Under the pieces are notes generated by a model. That model made no database searches, was not told the DNA's origin, and saw nothing but the letters and a program-made list of their open reading frames with translations. Made by a program: the position numbers and the translations under genes. Source: Microbacterium sp. LWH11-1.2 (GTDB lineage: Bacteria; Actinomycetota; Actinomycetes; Actinomycetales; Microbacteriaceae). Taken from it: a stretch of 64,000 bases of DNA. Of this stretch, positions 46,105 to 55,034 are shown in pieces; position 1 is the stretch's first letter, and every line of letters begins with the position of its first letter. The stretch lies in assembly GCF_038397745.1 (NCBI RefSeq), contig NZ_CP151636.1, positions 2,170,001-2,234,000 on the forward strand. Reading direction: 5' to 3'.

Positions 46105-46707
46105 GTGCTCGATCTGCCCACCGACCTCCCCGCCGACCTCGCCCCGCTCGCGTGGCTGATCGGCGTGTGGGAGGGCACCGGTGTCATCGACTACCCCGTC
46201 GGCGACGAGCGCCTGCAGGGCGAGTTCGTCCATCGGGTCAGCTTCAGTCATGACGGCGGCCCGTACCTCAACTACTCGGGGACCGCGACGTTCACCGGCG
46301 AGGACCAGGCGGTGTCGATCCCGCTGATCGCCGAGACCGGATTCTGGCGCCTCTCGCGCCCGGCGTCCGCGGCGGACCCCGGTCCGGCGCTGCTTCCCCC
46401 GCAGGCCGATGTCGTCACCCGCACGGTCGACGACGTCGAGAGCCTGCGCGCGGCGAACGGCGCCTTCCCGATCGAGGTCTCGCTCGCGCATTCCGACGGC
46501 ATGCTGGAGCTCTACCTGGGCGAGATCAACGGCCCGCGGGTCGACATCGCCTCGGATGCCGTCGTGCGCGCGGCCGGCACGAAGGACTACGGCGCGGCAT
46601 CGCGCATGTACGGACTCGTCGACGGGCACATGCTGTGGGCGTGGGACATCGCGGCCCTCGGAACGCCGCTGCGCGCGCACGCCTCGGCGCGACTGGCCAA
46701 GGTCTGA
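46105..46707 (+). CDS. Nitrobindin-like (FABP-fold) heme-binding protein
   Basis: A 200-residue beta-barrel protein of the THAP4/nitrobindin family with the diagnostic WLIGVWEGTGVIDYP motif near residue 15 and a C-terminal barrel strand with the expected heme-proximal region (GTKDYGAASRMYGLVDGHMLWAWDI). The proximal His in relatives lies in this last part; His near residue 175 is a candidate. Relatives bind ferric heme and nitric oxide. GTG start; followed by ygfZ, 17 nt downstream. Confidence 0.87.
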   Translation: MLDLPTDLPADLAPLAWLIGVWEGTGVIDYPVGDERLQGEFVHRVSFSHDGGPYLNYSGTATFTGEDQAVSIPLIAETGFWRLSRPASAADPGPALLPPQADVVTRTVDDVESLRAANGAFPIEVSLAHSDGMLELYLGEINGPRVDIASDAVVRAAGTKDYGAASRMYGLVDGHMLWAWDIAALGTPLRAHASARLAKV

Positions 46708-46724
46708 GACGGGCGGGATCCGAC

Positions 46725-47846
46725 GTGAGCGTGTTCGAGAGCTTCCCCGGAGCCGTCGCCGGCGATGCGGGCATCGCGCATTTCGGCGATCCGTTCCGCG
46801 AGCAGCGCCGCCTCGCGGCCGGTGACGCCGTCGTCGCGCTCGACGACCGCACCGCGATCGAGGTCTCGGGTCCGGAGCGGCTCGGCTGGCTCGACTCGAT
46901 CACCTCGCAGGCCGTCGGTCGCCTGAGCGCGGGAGACAGCACCGAACTGCTGGTGCTCGACCCGCAAGGTCGTGTCGAGCACGCGGCCGGTGTCGTCGAC
47001 GACGGAACGTCCACCTGGTTGATCGCCGACGCGGCGGATGCCGAGGCGCTCGCGACCTGGCTGACGCGGATGAAGTTCCGCACGCAGGCGAGCGTCGACG
47101 TGCGCGCGGACCTGGTGCTGCTGGGCTTCGTCGACGGCGGGTCCGCCGCTCGAGCCGTGCATGCCGCTGCCGCGTCGCACGACCGCCTCCCGCTCGTCTG
47201 GGAGGACCCGTGGCAGCAGGTCGCCCTGGGCGGCCACCAGTACGCCGAGGTCGCGGATCACCCCGGCGCCTCGCTCGCGTGGCGCATCGCGGTGCTCTCG
47301 CCGGATGCCGCGGACGAACTGGCTGCGACCCTCGACCATGATGCCGCCGCAGGTCTCCTGGCCGCCGAGGCTCTGCGCATCGCCGCCTGGCGCCCGCGCT
47401 GGGCGGCAGAGGTCGACGACAGGTCGCTCCCGCACGAGTCGGACTGGATCCGCACCGCCGTGCACCTGAACAAGGGGTGCTATCGGGGGCAGGAGACCAT
47501 CGCCAAGGTCCACAACCTCGGACACCCGCCGCGTCGTCTCGCCGCTCTCCAGCTCGACGGCAGCGATGCCGTGCTGCCCGAGCCCGGGTCTCCCGTGTTC
47601 GCGGGCGATGACGAGATCGGCCACGTCACCTCGGTCGCCCGTCATCATGAAGACGGTCCGATCGCGCTCGCGATCCTGGCGCGACGCGCGCCGATCGGCG
47701 ACCTCGTCGTGCGCGCCGACGGCATCGACATCGCCGCCTCGCAGCAGGTGATCGTGCCCGCGGATGCCGGGGCGACCGCCGACATCCCGCGCCTCACGCG
47801 GCTGTCACGTCGCCCGTCGGCGCCGGATCCCCGCGCCGCGAGCTAG
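46725..47846 (+). CDS. ygfZ: YgfZ/GcvT-like folate-binding protein
   Basis: A 373-residue tetrahydrofolate-binding protein for iron-sulfur cluster assembly or repair. The hallmark motif is LNKGCYRGQETIAK (K-G-C-Y-x-G-Q-E) at about residues 247-260, after the aminomethyltransferase-like domain. GTG 46725 gives MSVFESFPGAVAGD; an upstream in-frame start would lie within the nitrobindin gene. It overlaps the convergent methyltransferase gene by 4 nt (CTAG). Confidence 0.93.
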   Translation: MSVFESFPGAVAGDAGIAHFGDPFREQRRLAAGDAVVALDDRTAIEVSGPERLGWLDSITSQAVGRLSAGDSTELLVLDPQGRVEHAAGVVDDGTSTWLIADAADAEALATWLTRMKFRTQASVDVRADLVLLGFVDGGSAARAVHAAAASHDRLPLVWEDPWQQVALGGHQYAEVADHPGASLAWRIAVLSPDAADELAATLDHDAAAGLLAAEALRIAAWRPRWAAEVDDRSLPHESDWIRTAVHLNKGCYRGQETIAKVHNLGHPPRRLAALQLDGSDAVLPEPGSPVFAGDDEIGHVTSVARHHEDGPIALAILARRAPIGDLVVRADGIDIAASQQVIVPADAGATADIPRLTRLSRRPSAPDPRAAS

Positions 47847-48679
47847 GCGCGAGGCGAGTCGACCGGCGCCACGGCCGCCCACGGAAGCGTGATCTCGCCG
47901 AGACGCCAGCGGCTCCGCCCGCCCGCGATCGGCCAGCCTTGATCCCGCAGGGCGGCGACCGTCGCCAGGAACCGCTGGGTGGCGCCGAACGTCGCGAGCG
48001 CGGCCGCCCGATCCCACTCGCGGTCGAGGTCGACGAGGAGGGCGTGGATCCGTTCCCCCGGGACGTTGCGGTGGATCAGGGCCTTGGGCAGCCGCTCGGC
48101 GACGATGCTCGGATGCTCGAGCCCGGTCAGGCGCAGGGAGATCGTGAAGCGCACCGGGATCCCGTCGGGCTGCACGTCGGCCCAGCTCGCCACACGACCG
48201 ATCTCGTCGCACGTGCCCTCGACGAGGAGCCCGTCCGGCGCGAGTCGTGAAGCCGTCTTCCGCCAGGCGGCCGGCACGTCGGCCTCGTCGTACTGGCGCA
48301 GCACATTCATCGCGCGGATCACCGCAGGCCGCCGGCCGTCGGGGAGGGGGACCTCGAAGCCGCCGCGCGCGAACGAGACGCGGAGGTCGTGGGGGAAGCC
48401 CGTGCGGCCGGCGCGGACCTCGGCGAGCTGGGCATCGGCCGTCGCCACCCGCGCCGGGTCGATCTCGAGACCGCGCACCTCGGCATCGGGTCGGACTCCG
48501 CGCAGCCGTGCGGCCAGTTCGAACGCGGTGACACCGCTCGCTCCGTAACCGAGATCGACCACCAGCGGATCCGCGGCACGGCGGAACGCGGGGCTCGCGG
48601 CGATCCAGCGGTCGTTGCGGCGCAGCCGGTTCGTCCCGGTCGTGCCGCGCGTCGGCCGGCCGACGGGAGATGACGCCAT
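47843..48679 (-). CDS. Class I SAM-dependent methyltransferase-like protein
   Basis: A 278-residue protein with a Rossmann methyltransferase core: motif I VVDLGYGASGVTAFELA (about 41-57), motif II RGLEIDPARV, and FARGGFEVPLPDGRRPAVIRAMNVLRQYDEADV. Target unknown. The order ygfZ - methyltransferase (convergent) - gpm is usual in Microbacteriaceae. GGAGAGGA precedes the ATG. Its stop shares the CTAG with the ygfZ stop. Confidence 0.85.
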   Translation of the reverse strand: MASSPVGRPTRGTTGTNRLRRNDRWIAASPAFRRAADPLVVDLGYGASGVTAFELAARLRGVRPDAEVRGLEIDPARVATADAQLAEVRAGRTGFPHDLRVSFARGGFEVPLPDGRRPAVIRAMNVLRQYDEADVPAAWRKTASRLAPDGLLVEGTCDEIGRVASWADVQPDGIPVRFTISLRLTGLEHPSIVAERLPKALIHRNVPGERIHALLVDLDREWDRAAALATFGATQRFLATVAALRDQGWPIAGGRSRWRLGEITLPWAAVAPVDSPRA

Positions 48680-48747
48680 GAGTCAATCCTCTCCCTCGAT
48701 GAGCCCTCGGGCCAATCCGGAGCGGCCGTCGCGGATAAACTGGCCGC

Positions 48748-49497
48748 ATGACTGCGACGCGCACCCTGATCCTGCTCCGCCATGGCCGGAGCGAGTGGAA
48801 CGAACGGAACCTGTTCACCGGCTGGGTGGACGTCCGCCTGAACGAGCAGGGGGAGAAGGAGGCCCGCCGCGGCGGTGAGCTGCTCGCCGAGTCCGGCATC
48901 CTGCCCGACGTGCTGCACACGTCGCTCCTGAGCCGGGCGATCCAGACGGCGAACATCGCGCTCGACGCCGCCGACCGGCTGTGGATCCCCGTGACCCGCT
49001 CGTGGCGGCTCAACGAGCGCCACTACGGCGCCCTGCAGGGCAAGGACAAGGCGCAGACGCTCGAGGAGTTCGGTCCCGAGCAGTTCCAGCTGTGGCGCCG
49101 CTCCTTCGACGTGCCGCCGCCCGTGCTCGACGACGCGAGCGAGTTCAGCCAGGTGAACGACCCGCGCTACGCCGGGATCGACGGAGAGGTGCCGCGCACC
49201 GAATCGCTCAAGCTCGTGATCGACCGTCTGCTGCCCTACTGGGAGAGCGCGATCGTCCCCGACCTCGAGGCCGGCAAGACCGTGCTCGTCACGGCGCACG
49301 GCAACTCGCTCCGCGGTCTCGTCAAGCACCTCGAGGGCATCAGCGACGCCGACATCGCCGAGCTGAACATCCCCACCGGCATCCCGCTCGTCTACGAGCT
49401 CGACGAGAACAACGTCCCCACCGGTCCCGGCCGCTACCTCGACCCGGAGGCCGCTGCCGCCGGTGCCGCAGCGGTCGCCGCGCAGGGCAAGAAGTAG
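48748..49497 (+). CDS. gpmA: Phosphoglycerate mutase (2,3-BPG dependent)
   Basis: Glycolytic enzyme of 249 residues with the catalytic His12 in [18 protein letters not shown] and the second His in [25 protein letters not shown] and the C-terminal tail are present. ATG 48748 is 7 nt after TAAACT (48736-48741), so leaderless. In Mycobacterium the same gene precedes senX3-regX3; here phoU is inserted between them in reverse orientation. Confidence 0.97.
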   Translation: MTATRTLILLRHGRSEWNERNLFTGWVDVRLNEQGEKEARRGGELLAESGILPDVLHTSLLSRAIQTANIALDAADRLWIPVTRSWRLNERHYGALQGKDKAQTLEEFGPEQFQLWRRSFDVPPPVLDDASEFSQVNDPRYAGIDGEVPRTESLKLVIDRLLPYWESAIVPDLEAGKTVLVTAHGNSLRGLVKHLEGISDADIAELNIPTGIPLVYELDENNVPTGPGRYLDPEAAAAGAAAVAAQGKK

Positions 49498-49500
49498 CAC

Positions 49501-49557
49501 CACGCAGAAGAGGAGGGGCGGATGCTGTCACAGCATCCGCCCCTCCTCTTCTGCGTG
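49501..49557. terminator. 27-bp bidirectional terminator between gpmA and phoU
   Basis: A perfect 27-bp inverted repeat, from CACGCAGAAGAGG (49501) to CCTCTTCTGCGTG (49557), with a 3-nt loop (TCA). It lies between convergent gpmA and phoU and serves both directions. The core GGGGCGGATGC recurs in the carD terminator at 53636-53672. Confidence 0.92.
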
Positions 49558-49561
49558 CGCG

Positions 49562-50260
49562 TCAGGCGTGCCCGAGCTCCTGCTGCTGCTCGACGGCCAG
49601 AGCGATCTCGGCCTCGGAGACCTGCCAGTCGCCCGTGGCGAGGTAGACCATCTTCTTGGCGACCGCGACCGCGTGGTCGGCGAAGCGCTCGTGGTACCGG
49701 CTGGCGAGCGTGGCATCGACCGTCGCCGTCGCCTCTCCCTTCCAGTTGTCGCTGAGCACCTTCTCGAAGACGCTGGCGTGCAGCTCGTCGACGTCGTCGT
49801 CCGCGTTGCGGATCGTGTCGGCGAAGCGCAGGTCGCCGGTGCGGAGGAGCTCGGAGAGCGTGCGGGAGATCTCGACGTCGAGCTCGCCCATCTTCACGAA
49901 GGTGCCCTTGAGACCCTTCGGGATGGCGCGCTCGGGGAACCGCAGGCGAGCGAGCTGGGCGATGTGCTCGGACATGTCGCCCATCCGCTCCAGCGAGGCG
50001 CTCACCCGCAGCGCCGTGACGACGATGCGGAGGTCGCGGGCGACGGGCTGCTGGCGAGCGAGGATCTCGATGGCCTGCTCGTCGAGCGTGACCGCGAGCG
50101 CGTCGATCTTGGCGTCGTCGGCGATGACCTCTTCGGCCAGGGCGACGTCGCTGGTCGCGAACGCGCGAGTCGCCTTGTCGATCGAGACCGTGACGAGGTC
50201 CGCGATCTCGACGAGGCGGGACTGCAGGTCCTCGAGGGACTGGTGGAAGACTTCGCGCAT
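49562..50260 (-). CDS. phoU: Phosphate-signalling regulator PhoU
   Basis: A 232-residue protein with two three-helix PhoU repeats (MREVFHQSLEDLQSRLVEIADLVTVSIDKATRAF; ERMGDMSEHIAQLARLRFPER; NADDDVDELHASVFEKVLSD; ERFADHAVAVAKKMVYLATGD) containing the metal-binding E/DxxxD motifs. It links PstSCAB to the sensor kinase, dampening the response under high phosphate. ATG 50260 is favoured over an upstream in-frame ATG. Divergent from senX3, sharing a 219-nt control region with PHO-like repeats. Confidence 0.95.
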   Translation of the reverse strand: MREVFHQSLEDLQSRLVEIADLVTVSIDKATRAFATSDVALAEEVIADDAKIDALAVTLDEQAIEILARQQPVARDLRIVVTALRVSASLERMGDMSEHIAQLARLRFPERAIPKGLKGTFVKMGELDVEISRTLSELLRTGDLRFADTIRNADDDVDELHASVFEKVLSDNWKGEATATVDATLASRYHERFADHAVAVAKKMVYLATGDWQVSEAEIALAVEQQQELGHA

Positions 50261-50378
50261 GGTGGGGCGCAACCTTTCATTGGGATCTCGGCTGTGTGCA
50301 CGGCGCGAGACGGCGGTTCGTCCGCACGGGGGCGGGTCCACGCTCTCGCGCAGGCCCGAAGAGATTGTGTGCTCCGAA

Positions 50379-50407
50379 GGTTAACGAACGGTGCCCAGCA
50401 CGTGAAT
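50379..50407 (-). promoter_or_regulatory. Three-unit PHO-like box in the phoU/senX3 spacer
   Basis: GGTTAAC (50379-50385), GGTGCCC (50390-50396) and CGTGAAT (50401-50407) are phased at 11 nt and match GGTGAAC at 6, 5 and 5 of 7 positions. A single perfect GGTGAAC lies at 50455-50461, beside the senX3 -10. Autoregulation by RegX3 is inferred. Confidence 0.55.
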
Positions 50408-50479
50408 AGTACTTCTCGCGTTGCCGTCAGGGCGCAGGAACCCGCTGTTCGGACGGTGAACGCACTCTACGCTGGAGTC

Positions 50480-51700
50480 ATGACCCTGCCGCAGCTCGCG
50501 CTGTCTTCACTCGCCATCGGGCTGGTGATCGGCATCGGCCTCTCTCTCCTCGTGGTGTGGGCGTACCGTGCCCGCGCGCGGGCCGAGGAGGAGACATCGC
50601 TCGCGATCCCCGCCGGGATCACCGATGTCCTCGGCAGCATGGACGACGCCGCCTGCGTGGTCGACTCCTCCGGTCTGGTCCTCGCCGTCTCGCAGGCGGC
50701 GACCCGCTTCGGCATCGAGGTCGGCTCCACGCTCGACAACCCCGAGCTCCGCCAGCTCGTGCGCGCCGCGAAGGCGACGGGTGGCTCGACCACCGAGTCG
50801 TTCCGCATCACCCGCGGCGGGCTGAGCCTCGATCCGCGGCTCGTCTCGGCCCGAGCGAGCGTGATCGGTGCGCGTCTGGTGCTGCTGATCATCCGCGACG
50901 TCACGGAGCAGGAGCGACTCGACCAGATGCGGCGCGACTTCGTGGCGAACACCAGTCACGAGCTGAAGACGCCCGTGGGTGCGGTCAGCCTCCTCGCGGA
51001 AGCCATCGAGTCCGCGGCCGACGATCCGGCGCAGGTGCGCATCTTCGCCGCGCGGATCTCCGCGGAGGCCGGACGTCTCGGCCAGCTCACGGGACGGATC
51101 ATGAGCCTGTCGCGGCTGCAGGCGGAGGGCGGGCTCACCGAGGTCGCATCCGTCTCGATCGACGAGGTGATCGCGTCGTCGATCGAGGCCCACGTCGTCC
51201 AGGCCGACTCCGCCGGTGTGGAGCTCGCCCGCGGCGGCGATCGCGGCCTCTGGGTGCGCGGCGACGCGCAGATCCTGGTCGAGGCCGTCGGCAACCTGAT
51301 CGCGAACGCCATCGTCTACTCGCCCCGCGGATCGCGGGTCGGCGTCGGGGTCAAGGCCGACGCCGAGGTCGTCGAGATCGCGGTGTCCGATCAGGGCATC
51401 GGCATCGCCGAGGCAGACCGCGAACGCATCTTCGAGCGCTTCTACCGCGCGGACGAGGCCCGCTCGCGGCGCACCGGCGGCACCGGTCTGGGATTGTCGA
51501 TCGTCAAGCACGCGACGCAGCGGCACGGCGGCGAGGTGCGCCTGTGGTCACGTCCGGGTCGCGGCTCCACGTTCACGATCCGGCTTCCCCGGATCGACAC
51601 CCCCGGGCACATCGACTCGGACAAGAAGAGCAAGAAGAAGCGCGCGCGCAAAGCGGCCAAGACCGCCTCCGCCCGCGTTCGAAACGGAGAGAGAGCATGA
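50480..51700 (+). CDS. senX3: Sensor histidine kinase SenX3 (PhoR-like)
   Basis: A 406-residue membrane kinase: one N-terminal hydrophobic helix (about 7-27), a PAS-like domain (IPAGITDVLGSMDDAACVVDSSGLVLAVSQ), the dimerisation helix with phospho-His160 in VANTSHELKTPVGAV, and the ATPase domain (N box NLIANAIVYSP, G1 DQGIGI, F box, G2 GTGLGLSI). The tail is Lys/Arg-rich. ATG 50480 is 7 nt after TACGCT (50468-50473). It overlaps regX3 by 4 nt. It senses phosphate limitation through PhoU and Pst. Confidence 0.95.
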   Translation: MTLPQLALSSLAIGLVIGIGLSLLVVWAYRARARAEEETSLAIPAGITDVLGSMDDAACVVDSSGLVLAVSQAATRFGIEVGSTLDNPELRQLVRAAKATGGSTTESFRITRGGLSLDPRLVSARASVIGARLVLLIIRDVTEQERLDQMRRDFVANTSHELKTPVGAVSLLAEAIESAADDPAQVRIFAARISAEAGRLGQLTGRIMSLSRLQAEGGLTEVASVSIDEVIASSIEAHVVQADSAGVELARGGDRGLWVRGDAQILVEAVGNLIANAIVYSPRGSRVGVGVKADAEVVEIAVSDQGIGIAEADRERIFERFYRADEARSRRTGGTGLGLSIVKHATQRHGGEVRLWSRPGRGSTFTIRLPRIDTPGHIDSDKKSKKKRARKAAKTASARVRNGERA

Positions 51701-52380
51701 CCCGCATCCTTCTGGTCGAGGACGAGCCCGACCTCGCCGACCCCCTCGCCTATCTGCTGCGCCGGGAGGGCTACGAGGTGGAGATCGCCGAGGACGGCCC
51801 CGGGGCGCTCACGGCGTTCCGGGAGCGCGGTGCCGACATCGTGCTGCTCGATCTGATGCTGCCGGGGATGCCGGGCACCGAGGTGTGCCGCCAGATCCGG
51901 TCGACGTCGGCCGTGCCGATCATCATGCTGACCGCCAAGGACTCCGAGGTCGACATCGTGGTGGGCCTCGAGCTCGGTGCCGACGACTACATCACCAAGC
52001 CGTACTCCTCGCGGGAGCTGCTCGCGCGCATGCGCGCGGTGCTCCGTCGGGTGGTCCAGGCCGACAGCGAGCTCGACGAGCGGGTGCTCGACGGCGGACG
52101 CGTCTCGCTCGACATCGACCGGCACACCGTCGCGGTCGCCGGCGCTCAGATCAACATGCCGCTCAAGGAATTCGAGCTTCTCGAGGTGCTGATGCGCAAC
52201 TCGGGCCGCGTGCTCACGCGTGGACAGCTCATCGACCGCGTGTGGGGCAGCGACTACTTCGGCGACACCAAGACGCTCGACGTGCACATCAAGCGCATCC
52301 GCTCGCGCATCGAGGAGAACCCGAGCGAGCCGGTGATGCTCGTGACCGTGCGCGGTCTGGGGTACCGCTTCGAGGGCTGA
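51697..52380 (+). CDS. regX3: Response regulator RegX3 (PhoP-like)
   Basis: A 227-residue OmpR-family regulator with phospho-acceptor Asp52 (VLLDLMLPG), acidic pair E8-D9, conserved Lys in YITKPYSSREL, and a winged-helix effector domain (NMPLKEFELLEVLMRNSGRVLTRGQLIDRVWG; TLDVHIKRIRSRIE). It is the likely protein that binds the GGTGAAC repeats near pstS, ppk and its own operon. Confidence 0.97.
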   Translation: MTRILLVEDEPDLADPLAYLLRREGYEVEIAEDGPGALTAFRERGADIVLLDLMLPGMPGTEVCRQIRSTSAVPIIMLTAKDSEVDIVVGLELGADDYITKPYSSRELLARMRAVLRRVVQADSELDERVLDGGRVSLDIDRHTVAVAGAQINMPLKEFELLEVLMRNSGRVLTRGQLIDRVWGSDYFGDTKTLDVHIKRIRSRIEENPSEPVMLVTVRGLGYRFEG

Positions 52381-52396
52381 GCCCCCGCGAGACGAA

Positions 52397-52431
52397 GAAG
52401 AGGCCGGCACCCCAGGGGTGCCGGCCTCTTC
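52397..52431 (+). terminator. Terminator of senX3-regX3
   Basis: AAGAGGCCGGCACCCC and GGGGTGCCGGCCTCTT form a perfect 16-bp inverted repeat around a single A (real loop about 4-5 nt), between regX3 and the convergent lipoprotein gene. Probably bidirectional. Confidence 0.88.
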
Positions 52432-52450
52432 TGTCTCCGTCAGCGACGGA

Positions 52451-52990
52451 TCACTCCGCGGGAGCGGGAGCGGCGGTGTCGGTGGGGACGGGCGTCGTCG
52501 TCGGCTGCGGCGCGCGCTCGCTGACGTCCGGGACCAGGTCCGCGTAGTAGGGGAGTGCGCCGTCGAGGACGGGCACCTCGGTCTTGACGCCGGTGGCGTC
52601 GCCCGACTGGAAGTGGATCTCGACCGTCGCGCCCGGCTTGGTGTCGAGATCGACGATGCGGAGGGGCTCCTCGTCGGCGCCGAGGCTCACCGTCTCGCCG
52701 GCGGGAACCGTGACCGTGAACGGGTCGATGCCCTCGAGGGTGATCGTGAGCGTGGCCTTCTCGTCGGTCGGGTTCACGATCGCGGCGATCAGGTTGCCGA
52801 CCGAGCCGTCTTCCGTCGCGACGATGAAGACGTTGCGGACGTCGATCGGAGCGTCGGGGTCGGAGACGTTCACGCCGTCCGAGGCGGCGTACTCGATCTT
52901 CGTCGCCTGGGGCGAGATGAACGTGCATCCCGTCGCGCCGAGAAGAACGACGGCGCTGAGGGCGGCAGACGCAACAAGGCGCGATTTCAC
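52451..52990 (-). CDS. Probable lipoprotein of unknown function
   Basis: A 179-residue exported protein: MKSRLVASAALSAVVLLGATG is followed by a cysteine (residue 22), a lipoprotein-type signal although Ala at -3 is less usual. The mature part is a beta-rich domain (VNVSDPDAPIDVRNVFIVATEDGSVGNLIAAIVNP..., VTVPAGETVSLG) with a Thr/Pro/Ala-rich tail, common in Microbacteriaceae next to carD. GTG 52990 is favoured by AGGAGG at a 4-nt distance; a TTG at 53023 lies upstream of the start of transcription predicted from TAGAAT (53031-53026). Confidence 0.82.
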   Translation of the reverse strand: MKSRLVASAALSAVVLLGATGCTFISPQATKIEYAASDGVNVSDPDAPIDVRNVFIVATEDGSVGNLIAAIVNPTDEKATLTITLEGIDPFTVTVPAGETVSLGADEEPLRIVDLDTKPGATVEIHFQSGDATGVKTEVPVLDGALPYYADLVPDVSERAPQPTTTPVPTDTAAPAPAE

Positions 52991-53125
52991 GGGTCCTCCT
53001 GAGGTCCGGCGGGGTATCCGCAACCATTCTACGGGTATGCGGGCAGGCGCTCAGGGACGCCGAGGCGCGAACCTTAGCGCATATTCCCTGTGGTATCCTT
53101 GAGGTTGCCGAAAGGACACGTTTTT

Positions 53126-53608
53126 ATGCTTTTTGAGGTTGGCGAGACCGTCGTCTATCCGCACCATGGCGCTGCGACCATCATCGAGGTCAAGGAACGC
53201 ATCATCAAGGGTGAGGCGAAGAAATATCTGAAGCTCAACGTCACGCAGGGCGATCTCATCATCGAGGTTCCGGCGGAGAATGTCGACCTGGTCGGCGTCC
53301 GCGACGTGATCGGCAAGGAGGGCCTCGACCATGTGTTCGAGGTGCTGCGCGCCCCGTTCACGGAGGAGCCGACCAACTGGTCGCGTCGTTACAAGGCGAA
53401 CCTCGAGAAGCTCGCCTCCGGCGATGTCATCAAGGTCAGCGAGGTCGTCCGCGACCTGTGGCGTCGTGACCAGGACCGCGGACTCTCCGCAGGAGAGAAG
53501 CGGATGCTGGCCAAGGCGCGCCAGATCCTCATCTCCGAGCTCGCGCTCGCCGAGAAGACCGACGAGGACAAGGCGGGCGCACTGCTCGACGAGGTCCTCG
53601 CCTCCTGA
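53126..53608 (+). CDS. carD: CarD-family transcription regulator
   Basis: A 160-residue RNA-polymerase-binding protein: N-terminal RNAP-interaction domain ([19 protein letters not shown]) with the beta-lobe contact, then a helical DNA-binding domain containing the conserved Trp ([13 protein letters not shown]... [22 protein letters not shown]). CarD stabilises the open complex at rRNA and other promoters and is essential in mycobacteria. AAAGGA (53111-53116) precedes the ATG; TATCCT (53094-53099) is the -10. Confidence 0.97.
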   Translation: MLFEVGETVVYPHHGAATIIEVKERIIKGEAKKYLKLNVTQGDLIIEVPAENVDLVGVRDVIGKEGLDHVFEVLRAPFTEEPTNWSRRYKANLEKLASGDVIKVSEVVRDLWRRDQDRGLSAGEKRMLAKARQILISELALAEKTDEDKAGALLDEVLAS

Positions 53609-53635
53609 GGCGTCGCACGCCTGAGTAACACGTCC

Positions 53636-53672
53636 ACGAAGGGGCGGATGCACCGTGCATCCGCCCCTTCGT
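53636..53672 (+). terminator. Terminator of carD
   Basis: ACGAAGGGGCGGATGCA (53636-53652) pairs perfectly with TGCATCCGCCCCTTCGT (53656-53672), loop CCG. It precedes the ispDF promoter hexamer TAGCGT (53690-53695), so carD and ispDF are separate transcripts. Confidence 0.9.
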
Positions 53673-53701
53673 CGTGCTCGGCCACGCGGTAGCGTGAGAC
53701 G

Positions 53702-54931
53702 GTGACTCTGCTCCCTGTTCCCGATACCGCGATCATCGTCGTCGCCGCCGGTTCCGGCACGCGACTGGATGCCGGGGCGCCGAAGGCCCTGGTCGGCATC
53801 GATGCGCACTCGATCCTGCGCCACGCGCTCGACGGCGTCTTCGCCGCTGCTCCCGCGCAGGTGATCGTCGTCGCGCCGCCCGGGTACGAAGGCGACGCGG
53901 AGGCCGAGCTGGACGCCGCCGCGGGGAAGCGCCGCGACCTCGGTCGGGTCGTGGTCGGCGGCGCGACCCGACAGCTCTCCGTCGCAGCGGGACTCGACGC
54001 GCTCTGGGGCGACGTGACGACCGTGCTCGTGCACGATGCGGCCCGCGCTCTCACGCCTCCGGCTCAGATCGACGCGGTCGCCGCCGCCGTGACGCCGGAC
54101 ACGGGCATCATCCCCGCGCTTCCCGTCGTCGACACCCTCAAGCGGGTCGATGCCGACGTGGTCGTCGGACCTGTCGATCGCGCGGAACTCGCCGCCGCGC
54201 AGACCCCGCAGGGATTCCCCCGGGCGCTTCTCGAGGAGGCGTACGCCCGCGCGCTCTCGTCGGGCATCGACTACACCGACGACGCGGCCCTCTTCGCGGC
54301 ATCCGGTCATGCGGTGCGACACGTCGAGGGCTCCGCCCGCGCCTTCAAGATCACGACCCCCGCCGACCTCGAGCGGGCGCGGCACCTGCTCGCTGCGGCG
54401 GCTCCGGTCCCCGCCCCCTCAGCCGGTCCGGCATCCGGATTCGGCGTGCCACGCGTCGGCATCGGGACCGATGTGCACGCGTTCGGGGGAGAGGGCGACC
54501 TCTGGCTGGCCGGGTTGCCGTGGCCGGGGGAGCAGGCCCTGTCCGGGCACTCCGACGGCGACGCCGTGGCGCACGCGATCGTCGATGCGCTGCTGGGCGC
54601 TGCGGGGCTCGGCGACATCGGCGAGCACTTCGGAACCGCGCATCCGGAGTACGCCGGGGCGCACGCCGCGGTGTTCCTCTCCCGCACGCGGGAGCTGCTG
54701 ACGGATGCCGGCTTCGTGATCGGCAACGTCTCGGCGCAGTTCCAGGGCAACCGGCCGCGATTCAGCGCGCGTCGGGCCGAAGCCGAAGCGGTCCTCTCCG
54801 AGGCCCTCGGCGGGGCTCCTGTCTCGGTCACGGCCACCACGACGGACGGGCTCGGATTCCCGGGTCGCGGGGAGGGCATCTCCGTCACCGCGATCGCCCT
54901 CGTCGTCCCGGACGTCTCCCGGAGAGTGTGA
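53702..54931 (+). CDS. ispDF: Bifunctional IspD-IspF of the MEP isoprenoid pathway
   Basis: A 409-residue fusion. Residues ~1-230 are IspD (MEP cytidylyltransferase; VVAAGSGTRLDAGAPKAL nucleotide loop, DAARALTPP, DTLKRV). A Pro/Ala linker (~232-245) leads to IspF (MECDP synthase; IGTDVHAFGGEGDLWLAGL with metal-binding Asp/His, SGHSDGDAVAHAIVDALLGAAGLGDIGEHF). The two enzymes are non-consecutive in the pathway. In Mycobacterium they are adjacent separate genes in the same carD-ispD-ispF-cysS order. GTG 53702 is 7 nt after TAGCGT. Confidence 0.95.
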   Translation: MTLLPVPDTAIIVVAAGSGTRLDAGAPKALVGIDAHSILRHALDGVFAAAPAQVIVVAPPGYEGDAEAELDAAAGKRRDLGRVVVGGATRQLSVAAGLDALWGDVTTVLVHDAARALTPPAQIDAVAAAVTPDTGIIPALPVVDTLKRVDADVVVGPVDRAELAAAQTPQGFPRALLEEAYARALSSGIDYTDDAALFAASGHAVRHVEGSARAFKITTPADLERARHLLAAAAPVPAPSAGPASGFGVPRVGIGTDVHAFGGEGDLWLAGLPWPGEQALSGHSDGDAVAHAIVDALLGAAGLGDIGEHFGTAHPEYAGAHAAVFLSRTRELLTDAGFVIGNVSAQFQGNRPRFSARRAEAEAVLSEALGGAPVSVTATTTDGLGFPGRGEGISVTAIALVVPDVSRRV

Positions 54932-55034
54932 CGTTTCGCGGAACTTTCTCCCCGATCCCTCCGCGATTCGTCACATGTTCCGCGATTCGTCGCACGGCGG
55001 CGGGCGTTCAGCCATGCCCGAGTAGGCTTGAGCG

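Noticed and set aside
47843-47846. Shared CTAG of the ygfZ and methyltransferase stops as a sequencing error
   Set aside because: Both proteins end at normal family lengths; tail-to-tail overlap of 4 nt is common in compact genomes.
54932-55034. T-box riboswitch upstream of cysS
   Set aside because: No T-box sequence is present, and the start codon is predicted at the first base of the transcript, leaving no leader.
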